NCBI GenBank assembly: GCA_017624645.1
Contig: JAGAMQ010000092.1
Span: 1-8,280 of the forward strand
Source of the DNA: Oscillospiraceae bacterium
GTDB lineage: Bacteria > Bacillota > Clostridia > Oscillospirales > Oscillospiraceae
DNA length: 8,280 bases
Direction of reading: 5' to 3'
Part shown: piece by piece, positions 1 through 6,563 of the stretch
Numbering within the stretch: position 1 is the stretch's first letter
How the letters are laid out: the number at the start of each line of letters is the position of its first letter
The notes under the pieces: generated by a model
The model's input: only the letters and a program-made list of their open reading frames with translations
Databases searched by the model: none
Told to the model about the DNA's origin: nothing
Translations under genes and position numbers: made by a program

Positions 1-210
1 CTTGCGCAGCAAGTGTTTTCGGCTGACTTATCCGTTAAAAACAAAAGCTTTTTACCATATTCCAGACAAAAAGAAGGCTGTATCAGAACGCGTAATCATA
101 TGCTGCTTTTTGACGATTGGCGGCTTTTTTGACACTCTGAGACACGGCAGATTCTTCTGCCGTGCCTGTTGTTATGCAGGAGCAAAAGCTTAATCCCGTG
201 GGGTTTTATG
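1..210. other. Upstream spacer with no convincing gene
   Basis: I see no supportable gene here. A 63-codon open frame at 2-193 has no Shine-Dalgarno site at its start, an uncharacteristic Cys- and Phe-rich composition, and resembles no family I know. The stretch is AT-richer than the coding regions, as expected for a spacer. It holds a small hairpin at 143-164 and runs of T at 116-120 and 125-130. Any gene upstream of alr lies outside the window. Confidence 0.6.
143..164. other. Small perfect hairpin upstream of alr
   Basis: The arms CACGGCAG (143-150) and CTGCCGTG (157-164) pair over 8 bp around the 6-nt loop ATTCTT. The plus-strand sequence after the stem (CCTGTTGTTATG) is not a proper T-tract. 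A T run lies 13 nt before the stem rather than after it. It could be a weak or decayed terminator of an upstream unit, or a protein-binding palindrome. It lies about 50 bp upstream of the alr -35 box. Confidence 0.35.
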
Positions 211-239
211 TTTACAATGCACAGGATGTTTGTTATAAT
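211..239 (+). promoter_or_regulatory. Sigma-A promoter of the alr operon
   Basis: The -35 box TTTACA (211-216) is separated by exactly 17 bp from the -10 box TATAAT (234-239). TG two bases upstream of the -10 box makes it an extended -10. The start of transcription should fall near 246, giving a leader of roughly 24 nt before the alr ATG at 270. This also argues against any alr start upstream of 270. The signal is close to consensus, consistent with vegetative expression. Confidence 0.85.
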
Positions 240-269
240 AAAGCAATAGAAAACCTTGGAGATGATAAA

Positions 270-1424
270 ATGCTGCTGAGCAATACATACGCAAAGATCG
301 ATCTGGATACCATTGAGGAAAACTTTCTAAACATTTGCCGCAGGGCCGGAAAGCCGGTAATGGCAGTGGTGAAAGCAGATGCCTACGGACACGGGGCAGT
401 ACCGGTGGCACGACTGTTGGAACCCCTGTGCGCTTTTTTCGGCGTATCCTCGGTATCGGAAGCTTTGGAGCTTCGGGGTGCCGGACTGAAAAAGCCTATT
501 CTGATTCTGGGACATGCACCCCGGGAGTGCTATGGGCTGCTGATCCAAAACAGCATCCGCCCCACCATCTTCTGCCTTGAGGATGCGAAAGCTCTGTCCC
601 ACGCAGCCCAGGAACTGGAGATGGCCGCAGCCTTTCATTTTGCGGTGGACACCGGCATGGGGCGCATCGGTTTCCCGGTAACGGAAGCAGCTGCGGATCT
701 CTGTGCTGCCATTGCAAAGCTGCCGGGACTGATACCGGAGGGCCTTTTCAGTCACTTTGCCACTGCAGACGAAGAAGATCTCACCCGGGCAAAAGCACAG
801 GCGGAAAAATTCCGGGAATTTGACGAGATGCTCCGGCTTCGGGGCGTTATCATCCCTTTGCGCCATTTAGAAAATTCTGCCGGCATTATGAATTTTGACT
901 GCCCCTACGAAATGGCAAGGGCAGGCATCGTGATCTACGGACTGTACCCCAGCGGCGAAGTGGATCCTACCCTTTTGTCTCTAAAGCCTGCCATGAGCTG
1001 GCACAGCCGTGTAACCCATGTAAAATGGCTGGTGCCGGGGCAGCAGGTGAGCTACGGCGGCACTTGGGAGGCCATTGCCCCCACCCGGGTAGCAACGGTG
1101 GCGGCAGGCTATGCCGACGGCTACCGCAGAAGCCTTTCCGGAAAATTTTATGTGCTGATCCGGGGACATCAGGCACCCATTTTGGGCAGAGTGTGTATGG
1201 ATCAGTTTATGGTGGATGTGACCCATATCCCCGAGGTATGCCCCGGGGACGAGGTAGTGCTTATGGGCGCTTCCGGCAAGGAATGTATCCGTGCAGAGGC
1301 CCTTGGTGCTGCCGCAGAAAGCTTTAACTACGAACAGGTGTGCGACATAAGCCGCCGGGTAACGAGAATTTATTACCGCAAGGGAGAACCCGTGGAGGCT
1401 GTGGATTATCTGCAGAACCTTTGA
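270..1424 (+). CDS. alr: Alanine racemase (PLP-dependent)
   Basis: Interconverts L- and D-alanine in the cytoplasm, supplying D-Ala for peptidoglycan stem peptides. The product is 384 aa, normal for the family. The N-terminal barrel carries VVKADAYGHG with the PLP lysine at K35. VDTGMGRIG lies near 126-134 (R132 interacts with PLP in the family), HLENSAG near 199-205 and ARAGIVIYGLYP near 216-227. The C-terminal beta domain supplies VSYGGTW with the second catalytic base Y262, GYADGYRR (280-287) and CMDQFMVDV (309-317). The start at 270 is chosen because GGAG lies 8 nt upstream and the -10 box at 234-239 excludes the longer frame from 162. One oddity: the site that is a carbamylated lysine in the Geobacillus enzyme is alanine here (A125). 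The stop is 13 nt before a MoxR gene, suggesting one operon. Identification is secure; whether the cell has a second alr is not visible. Confidence 0.97.
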   Translation: MLLSNTYAKIDLDTIEENFLNICRRAGKPVMAVVKADAYGHGAVPVARLLEPLCAFFGVSSVSEALELRGAGLKKPILILGHAPRECYGLLIQNSIRPTIFCLEDAKALSHAAQELEMAAAFHFAVDTGMGRIGFPVTEAAADLCAAIAKLPGLIPEGLFSHFATADEEDLTRAKAQAEKFREFDEMLRLRGVIIPLRHLENSAGIMNFDCPYEMARAGIVIYGLYPSGEVDPTLLSLKPAMSWHSRVTHVKWLVPGQQVSYGGTWEAIAPTRVATVAAGYADGYRRSLSGKFYVLIRGHQAPILGRVCMDQFMVDVTHIPEVCPGDEVVLMGASGKECIRAEALGAAAESFNYEQVCDISRRVTRIYYRKGEPVEAVDYLQNL

Positions 1425-1437
1425 AGGAGAACGGACT

Positions 1438-2388
1438 ATGGAAAATCAAAACACGGTGATCGGATATGCCCAGCAGATCCTTACCCAGACCCGCAAGGCG
1501 GTGGTGGGTAAAGACGATGTGCTGCTGTGGGTGCTGGCGGCGGTCCTTGCCGGCGGCCATATCCTTATGGAAGACATTCCCGGTGTGGGAAAGACCACCA
1601 TGGCATTGGCATTTTCCAAAGCTCTGGGTCTTGCCCATAACCGGATGCAGTTTACCCCGGATGTGCTGCCCTCCGATGTCACCGGCTACAGCATACTGGA
1701 GCAGGGCACCGGCGCAATGGTTTACCGCCCCGGGGCGGTGCTGTGCAACCTGTTTCTTGCGGACGAGCTGAACCGTGCCACCTCCCGGACCCAGTCCGCC
1801 CTCTTGGAGGCCATGGAGGAGGGTCAGGTTACGGTGGATGGGGTGACCCATCCCCTGCCCCAGCCCTTTGTGGTCATCGCAACCCAAAACCCCACCGGTG
1901 CCGCAGGTACCCAGCTTTTGCCCGACAGTCAGATGGACCGATTTTTCATCCGGGTCAGTCTGGGGTATCCGGAACGGAAGGACGAGATCGCCATGATCCG
2001 GGACCGGCAGGGAGGCAATCCCTTGGTGCAGATAGAGCCGGTGATCACAGCACTGCAGCTGCAGCAGATGCGCGTCGCAGTGGCAAACACTTATATTTCG
2101 GAAAATATCATGGAGTATGTGGTCAATCTGATCCACGCCACCCGTACCGATGAAAAGCTCACCCGGGGTGCCAGTCCCAGAGCCACCCTGGCGGTGATCG
2201 CCATGGCAAAAGCTGTGGCACAGCTCCGGGGACGGGACTATGTAGTGCCCAAGGATGTGCAGGAGGTGCTGCTGCCCACCCTTTCCCACCGTCTGCAGCT
2301 TTCCCATGTGGCACAGAACGAAAATCTTACCGCCGAGGATGTGCTGCGGCAGATCCTTGGAACGGTCCGGGCCCCCAAGCTGCGCTGA
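1438..2388 (+). CDS. MoxR-family AAA+ ATPase
   Basis: Cytoplasmic AAA+ ATPase of the MoxR group, thought to act as a chaperone or remodeller for partner proteins encoded next to it. The 316-aa product has a Walker A loop EDIPGVGKTT (45-54), with Asp rather than Gly at the first position as is common in MoxR proteins. It also has Walker B LFLADELNRA (105-114), a sensor-1 strand VIATQNP (146-152), the LPDSQMDRFF segment (161-170) with a probable arginine finger, and a sensor-2 motif GASPRAT with R248. The C-terminal lid ends with the usual HR-containing helix. AAGGAG overlaps the alr stop and sits 8 nt before the ATG. The TGA overlaps the ATG of the DUF58 gene by one base (TGATG), implying translational coupling. 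The MoxR-DUF58-transglutaminase order is a recurring bacterial arrangement. The client is unknown; the adjacent DUF58 protein is the obvious candidate (inference). Confidence 0.95.
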   Translation: MENQNTVIGYAQQILTQTRKAVVGKDDVLLWVLAAVLAGGHILMEDIPGVGKTTMALAFSKALGLAHNRMQFTPDVLPSDVTGYSILEQGTGAMVYRPGAVLCNLFLADELNRATSRTQSALLEAMEEGQVTVDGVTHPLPQPFVVIATQNPTGAAGTQLLPDSQMDRFFIRVSLGYPERKDEIAMIRDRQGGNPLVQIEPVITALQLQQMRVAVANTYISENIMEYVVNLIHATRTDEKLTRGASPRATLAVIAMAKAVAQLRGRDYVVPKDVQEVLLPTLSHRLQLSHVAQNENLTAEDVLRQILGTVRAPKLR

Positions 2389-3305
2389 TGCTGGGGCGGC
2401 GGATCACATATGGGACAGTGCTGGCATGCAGCTTCCTGTTTTACTGCTTCTTTGAGGAGTGGTTCGCATGGATCCTGCTGCTGATGACAGCATGTTTGCC
2501 TATCTTCAGCCTTGCAGTCAGTCTGGTGCCCATGCTTATGACAAAATGGACCTTCTGTTGCCCTCAGCGGGTACAGGTGGGCGTTCCTGCCCGGATCGCT
2601 CCGGAGCTTTCCGGACCTTTACCGGCACCCCCGGTGCGCTGCCGGGTGAAACTTCAAAACCGGCTGACGGGAGACCGCTATGTGGGGGAACCCGGGGAGC
2701 ATGTCCCTACGGACCACTGCGGATTGGTCAGTGTCACCTGTCATAAGCCCTATATTTATGACTATCTGGGCCTTTTCCGGTGGAAGCTGAAGAATCATCC
2801 GGAGAGAGCTCTGTATGTATGGCCCCGGCCTATCGCCCAGGATCTGCCTGCCACGGTGGCGCAAAGGACTGTGACCCTGTGGCGTCCCAAGCCCGGAGGC
2901 GGTTTCTCGGAAAACCACGATCTTCGGCTGTACCGTCCCGGGGATGATCTTCGGAACATCCACTGGAAAATGGCCGCAAAGACCGGAAAGCTCATTTACC
3001 GGGAGGCTATGGAGCCTGTACAAAAGGAGCTGCAGCTGACCCTGACCCTCTCCGGAACCCCGGAGGAACTGGACCGGAAGCTGGGTAGACTCCTGTATCT
3101 CAGCTCCCGGCTTTTGGAACAGGAGCTGACCCATCAGGTGGTTTGTCATGTGGAAAAAGGATGCTTGACCCTGCCTGTGACAGACGTCCCCTCTCAGGAG
3201 CAGATGCTGCGCACCCTCCTTGCCACCCCTGCCACCAAGGGGGAGGCGATCCCTCCGGAGGAGCGGAGCAGTCTTGCCTGCTACATTGGAGGTGAGCCGG
3301 GATGA
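2388..3305 (+). CDS. DUF58 membrane-anchored protein
   Basis: DUF58 proteins are usually found beside MoxR ATPases and are suspected partners of them; no biochemical activity is established. The 305-aa product begins with two hydrophobic segments (about 7-22 and 27-52), a short membrane hairpin that would leave the rest of the protein in the cytoplasm. A beta-rich middle follows. The family signature spans about 178-207: DLRLYRPGDDLRNIHWKMAA, then GKLIYRE. This is the conserved R-x-Y-x-x-G-D-x-x-R-x-I-x-W-K pattern of DUF58. No Shine-Dalgarno site precedes the ATG; it overlaps the moxR stop as TGATG, so it probably relies on re-initiation. Its own stop overlaps the start of the next gene (ATGA, 4 nt). 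Such tight packing suggests balanced production of a complex with the MoxR ATPase and the transglutaminase-like protein (inference). Confidence 0.92.
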   Translation: MLGRRITYGTVLACSFLFYCFFEEWFAWILLLMTACLPIFSLAVSLVPMLMTKWTFCCPQRVQVGVPARIAPELSGPLPAPPVRCRVKLQNRLTGDRYVGEPGEHVPTDHCGLVSVTCHKPYIYDYLGLFRWKLKNHPERALYVWPRPIAQDLPATVAQRTVTLWRPKPGGGFSENHDLRLYRPGDDLRNIHWKMAAKTGKLIYREAMEPVQKELQLTLTLSGTPEELDRKLGRLLYLSSRLLEQELTHQVVCHVEKGCLTLPVTDVPSQEQMLRTLLATPATKGEAIPPEERSSLACYIGGEPG

Positions 3306-5467
3306 AGCAGCGGATCTTTACATGGCTGCAAGGCGCTCTTTTGGCATCCCTGTTGGGCTTTTCCGCCATAGGCTGTCTATGCACCGGCTTTTCTCTGCCC
3401 ATGGTGGACCTTTGGCTGGTGGCTTTGCTTTGCGCCGTCACCGCCTTGGCGGCAGGCTTCTGTTACTGCTTTCGGCTGTCGTTGGTGCCCTTGGGGGCTC
3501 TGGCGCTGGGAGCAGGCTTTCTGTGGCAGTCGGGGATGCTGGAGAAAGGTGCGGAAGCCCTTTTATATCGGGTCAGTGTAGTATTTCACAGTGGCTACAG
3601 CTGGCCTGTTGTCCGGTGGAGCAACCAAAGTGCGGCCCAGCTGGATCGCTGTCTGCCGGACTTTATCTGTCTTTTGGCTATTTTACTGACCCTTGTTACC
3701 ATATGGACGGTGTGCCGGGGAAAATCCTCCATCCTGGCCTGTTTGCCCGGGATCCTGCCGGTGCTTACCTGCTTTGTGGTCACGGACACGCTGCCGGATC
3801 TTGGGCTGCTGTTTGTGTTTCTTGCGGTCTTTTTCATCCTGCTGTTTACCTCCCATTCCCGACAGCAGGATACCCGGCAGGCAAACCGGCTGACCCTCAT
3901 GGTATCAGTCCCCATTGTGCTGGCATTGGGCATCTTGTTCCTTGCCGTACCGGAATCCACTTACCAGGGACAGCAGCAGGCAAGACAGCTTTGCCAGACC
4001 CTCTTTGGAGAATCTCCTTTGGAACAGCTTTGGGACCGGGTAACGGGACAGACCACCTACACCGGCAACGGTGTTGACGGTGGGACCGTAGACCTGACCC
4101 GAATCGGCATCCGGCTGGAATCCGGCACAGAGGTGATGCGGGTCAATACCCGCTACACGGGGACCCTGTACCTCCGGGGCAGGGCTTTGGACGGTTACAG
4201 CGGCACCCAATGGTATGACACTCAGCAGGAATGGCATCTTCCCTGGCCAGATACTGCTGACATGGATTATGTGGGCAGCGTGGTAATCACCACCAAGTAC
4301 GCCCATCAGATGCTATATGTGCCCTACTATATCCGTAACGCCACCGTCAACAAACTGTACCGGGGCATGAAAAACGAAGAACGGCTTTCTATGTATTCCT
4401 TCTCCACCGTGGTACCCCCGGACAGCAGCGTAATGAAGGAAAAGTACCGTGTGTGGAAAAGCCAATACGGCGGTTACAAGCTTCCGGACCAAAAGCCGGG
4501 GCTGGATCCCCAACTGCCGGAGGATGTCCGCATATGGGCAGCGAATCAGTTGGATCAGTGCGTGGACCTGCCGGAGGATACCTGGAAATGGGCGAAGACG
4601 CTGCTGACGGAGATCATCGGCGATGAAACGGATCACTACGAGGTAGTGCAGCGCATCGGCACCTATGTGCGAAACAGCGCCAGCTACGATCTGCAGACCA
4701 AACGGATGCCCGGACGGTACACAGATTTTGCCCGGTGGTTTTTGGAATCCAGTGATACCGGCTACTGTGTCCACTTTGCCTCGGCAGCAACGGTGCTTCT
4801 GAGAGCAGCGGGGATCCCCGCCCGGTATGTCACCGGCTACATGGTAGATGTGGAAGACGGCATCACCGCTGTGGTTCGGGGCAAGCAAGCCCACGCATGG
4901 GCAGAATACTGGCTTCCCGGCTACGGCTGGGCGATTCTCGAAGCCACCCCCTCTGCCCTGGAGCAGCCCACGGTACAGACCACGGCCCCCACCCAGCCCA
5001 ATGAGGAAATCCCTGTACACACCCAGCCATCCAGCCCCTCCCAACCGGAGAACACCCCACCGGCACCGAATCGTCCGGCAAGTCCTGTTTCCGGTGACCG
5101 GCGGCAGGAACGCCCATGGGTGCTGCCCCTTTTGTGGGTGCTGATAGGAACACTGGGAACTTTGGGTGCAGCATGGGGACAATGGAAGCTGCGGCTATGG
5201 CTGCACAGGCGAAAGCTTACCCAAGGCAACACCAACCGGCAAGCCCTTGCCCGCTGGCAGGACACGGTATGGCTGTGCCGCATCCTGAATAAAACGCCGC
5301 CCCGAGAACTGTTTACTCTGGCGCAAAAGGCAAAATTCAGCCAGTACACTCTGACGGAGCAGGAGCTTAACAGCTTCCTTTCCTTCCGGGAAACTGCTGT
5401 GGCGCAGCTAAAAAAGCAGAACCTTTTCAAGCGCCTGTGGTACCGGCTCATCCTTTGCATCTATTAA
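3302..5467 (+). CDS. Polytopic membrane protein with extracytoplasmic transglutaminase-like domain
   Basis: A 721-aa TgpA-like membrane protein. About seven hydrophobic segments occupy the N-terminus (roughly 8-28, 36-54, 58-77, 119-138, 143-162, 165-184, 199-216). Positive charges follow segments 2, 4 and 6 (R58; R139, K141; the 185-196 loop), which places the 217-604 domain outside the membrane. The transglutaminase/protease-like core carries TGYCVHFASAATVLLRAAGIP with catalytic C489, QAHAWAEYWLPGYGW with H531, and LEATP with E547 where many relatives have Asp. A Pro/Thr-rich linker (about 550-597) leads to a last membrane segment (605-626). A cytoplasmic tail with the DUF4129-like pattern TPPRELFTLAQKAKFS (665-680) follows. 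GGAGG lies 9 nt before the ATG, and the start overlaps the DUF58 stop by 4 nt. The substrate is unknown; extracytoplasmic protein or wall-linked peptide is plausible given the alr linkage (inference). A peptidase rather than cross-linking activity is equally possible. Confidence 0.93.
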   Translation: MKQRIFTWLQGALLASLLGFSAIGCLCTGFSLPMVDLWLVALLCAVTALAAGFCYCFRLSLVPLGALALGAGFLWQSGMLEKGAEALLYRVSVVFHSGYSWPVVRWSNQSAAQLDRCLPDFICLLAILLTLVTIWTVCRGKSSILACLPGILPVLTCFVVTDTLPDLGLLFVFLAVFFILLFTSHSRQQDTRQANRLTLMVSVPIVLALGILFLAVPESTYQGQQQARQLCQTLFGESPLEQLWDRVTGQTTYTGNGVDGGTVDLTRIGIRLESGTEVMRVNTRYTGTLYLRGRALDGYSGTQWYDTQQEWHLPWPDTADMDYVGSVVITTKYAHQMLYVPYYIRNATVNKLYRGMKNEERLSMYSFSTVVPPDSSVMKEKYRVWKSQYGGYKLPDQKPGLDPQLPEDVRIWAANQLDQCVDLPEDTWKWAKTLLTEIIGDETDHYEVVQRIGTYVRNSASYDLQTKRMPGRYTDFARWFLESSDTGYCVHFASAATVLLRAAGIPARYVTGYMVDVEDGITAVVRGKQAHAWAEYWLPGYGWAILEATPSALEQPTVQTTAPTQPNEEIPVHTQPSSPSQPENTPPAPNRPASPVSGDRRQERPWVLPLLWVLIGTLGTLGAAWGQWKLRLWLHRRKLTQGNTNRQALARWQDTVWLCRILNKTPPRELFTLAQKAKFSQYTLTEQELNSFLSFRETAVAQLKKQNLFKRLWYRLILCIY

Positions 5468-5483
5468 GAAATATCCATGTCAT

Positions 5484-5517
5484 AAAAACGGCGCTGCTCT
5501 TGGGCAGCGCCGTTTTT
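5484..5517. terminator. Bidirectional intrinsic terminator between convergent genes
   Basis: A 9-bp GC-rich stem, CGGCGCTGC (5489-5497) with GCAGCGCCG (5504-5512), closes a 6-nt loop. It is flanked by A5 (5484-5488) and T5 (5513-5517), which extend the pairing and give a T-tract on either strand. It lies 16 nt after the transglutaminase stop. The araC stop codon (5516-5518, minus strand) overlaps its edge, so one element should end both transcripts. Confidence 0.92.
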
Positions 5518-6334
5518 ATCGGGTATGTAGGATAGGTTTTTCCGGGGGCGGTCCCATTTTCCGCCGGTACTCTCCCGGGGTGATGTCACTGTGCTTTAAG
5601 AAGATCCGGTTAAAGGAGCTTTGGTTTTGGAAGCCGCACTCCAAGGCGATCTCGCTGATGGATTTGGCGCTGGATACCAAAAGATTCTGTGCCATACTCA
5701 CCCGGTAGGTGTTAATGAGGGTTCGGAAATTGCAGCCGAAGGTATTGCTTACCACCCGGGAGATATAATACTTGCTGTAGTTCAGCTCCCGTGCCACATC
5801 CTCCAGGGTCAGATCCCGGGTATAGTTTTGCAGAAAATAGAAGATCAGCTGCTGCAGAAGGCCATCGCCTACATTGCGCTTACAAAGGTGCATACTGCCC
5901 ATAAGCTCACCCAGCAATGCATTGGCATAGCCAGCAAGGACACTCTGCTTATGGGGCAGCTCGCTATGGTAAAGCTGTCCCATCCGTTCAAAGATGGCAT
6001 ATACCTCCTGGGGAAATGTCCCCTTTCGCAGCACCGGAGGGTCCGGGGCGGTGTGCACCAAAATGTCGTGAAATGCCTGATACAGCTCAAAATCCGCGAT
6101 CACCACGATCACCTGAGAATCAGAGCGCTCCAAAGAATGTAGCACATTGGGAAAGGCCACATACACATCCCCGGGGTACAGGGTGTAGGGCTTCCCGTCA
6201 ATGGTGACCTTGGCTGTGGCGCTTTTCACCAGCAGCGCCTCCAAATGCTTATGAAAACGGGCAGGATAGGTGGCGAGCCGATCCCATACATATACATTGA
6301 TAGAGGTATTGCGGTACTCATATTTGGGAAACAC
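5516..6334 (-). CDS. AraC-family transcriptional regulator
   Basis: A 272-aa DNA-binding regulator of the AraC/XylS type. The N-terminal half looks like a cupin effector domain: FHKHLEALLV (27-36), then GKPYTLYPGDVYVAFPNVLHSLE (47-69), with the H/G/P/H pattern typical of AraC_binding domains. The C-terminal half has the two helix-turn-helix units: LTLEDVARELNYSKYYISRV (175-194) and SISEIALECGFQNQSSFNRI (225-244), followed by the hallmark FLKHSDITPGEYRR (245-258). The start is GTG; AAAGGAG precedes it but with a long 12-nt spacing, so translation may be modest. It has its own perfect sigma-A promoter and converges on the alr-to-transglutaminase operon. No neighbour has the same promoter and no sugar-metabolism gene is nearby, so the ligand and targets are unknown. 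Autoregulation is possible, as is control of genes outside the window. Confidence 0.95.
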   Translation of the reverse strand: MFPKYEYRNTSINVYVWDRLATYPARFHKHLEALLVKSATAKVTIDGKPYTLYPGDVYVAFPNVLHSLERSDSQVIVVIADFELYQAFHDILVHTAPDPPVLRKGTFPQEVYAIFERMGQLYHSELPHKQSVLAGYANALLGELMGSMHLCKRNVGDGLLQQLIFYFLQNYTRDLTLEDVARELNYSKYYISRVVSNTFGCNFRTLINTYRVSMAQNLLVSSAKSISEIALECGFQNQSSFNRIFLKHSDITPGEYRRKMGPPPEKPILHTR

Positions 6335-6371
6335 AGATACTGTCCGCTCCTTTCCTGCACAATGGTTTTTC

Positions 6372-6386
6372 TTGGAATATTGGAAT
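6372..6386. repeat. Short tandem direct repeat in araC leader
   Basis: TTGGAAT occurs twice (6372-6378 and 6380-6386), giving an 8-bp period. The pair lies in the 5' leader of the araC transcript, between its -10 box and its start codon. It could be part of an operator, but AraC half-sites are normally spaced one or two helical turns apart, so an 8-bp period is not a good fit. Chance occurrence in an AT-rich leader is quite possible. Confidence 0.3.
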
Positions 6387-6423
6387 TGTCAGCAGAAAAA
6401 ACAATGATTTTTTGCACTTTTTC

Positions 6424-6452
6424 ATTATAATGGAAAGCATCTGCCGTGTCAA
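6424..6452 (-). promoter_or_regulatory. Consensus sigma-A promoter of araC-family gene
   Basis: On the minus strand the -35 box is TTGACA (6452-6447) and the -10 box is TATAAT (6429-6424), 17 bp apart. This is a perfect match to the vegetative consensus. The start should be near 6417, giving a leader of about 83 nt before the GTG at 6334. It lies downstream of the hydrolase terminator (6503-6544), so the regulator is an independent transcription unit. Unregulated, such a promoter would be very strong, which hints at repression. Confidence 0.88.
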
Positions 6453-6502
6453 GATTCATTCCCTTTCCCGGGCTTGCGAAGCAGACAACCATAAGGCACA
6501 GT

Positions 6503-6544
6503 AAAAACACAAAGCCACTTGCCGGATCCCCGGCAAGCGGCTTT
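6503..6544 (-). terminator. Intrinsic terminator of the hydrolase gene
   Basis: The stem CTTGCCGG (6518-6525) pairs with CCGGCAAG (6530-6537) around a 4-nt loop. It is extended past one A/C mismatch by AAAGCC (6511-6516) pairing with GGCTTT (6539-6544). On the minus strand the stem is followed by TTTGTGTTTTTAC, a good T-rich tail. It lies about 19 nt downstream of the hydrolase stop codon and separates that gene from the araC promoter. Confidence 0.85.
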
Positions 6545-6563
6545 TATCTACATTAGGATTTGC

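Noticed and set aside
2..193. 63-codon plus-strand open frame
   Set aside because: No ribosome-binding site, no family resemblance, and AT-rich spacer-like composition.
162..269. Longer N-terminus for alr starting at 162
   Set aside because: It would span the alr promoter; the ATG at 270 has a good Shine-Dalgarno site and matches the family's N-terminus.
1324..2307. 327-codon minus-strand open frame opposite alr and moxR
   Set aside because: Antisense shadow of moxR; His/Gly/Gln-rich translation with no family motif, arising from codon bias in the GC-rich gene.
3220..4077. 285-codon plus-strand frame overlapping DUF58 and the transglutaminase gene
   Set aside because: It is out of frame with two well-supported genes and its translation is low-complexity and motif-free.
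4970..5095. Possible low-complexity DNA repeat
   Set aside because: It is the Pro/Thr-rich stalk of the transglutaminase-like protein; no exact tandem unit is repeated.
4313..5182. 289-codon minus-strand frame opposite the transglutaminase gene
   Set aside because: Shadow frame; no start signal and Gly/Arg/Cys-rich sequence without domains.
5621..6142. 173-codon plus-strand frame opposite the AraC-family gene
   Set aside because: The minus strand has clear helix-turn-helix motifs and a promoter; this frame has neither.
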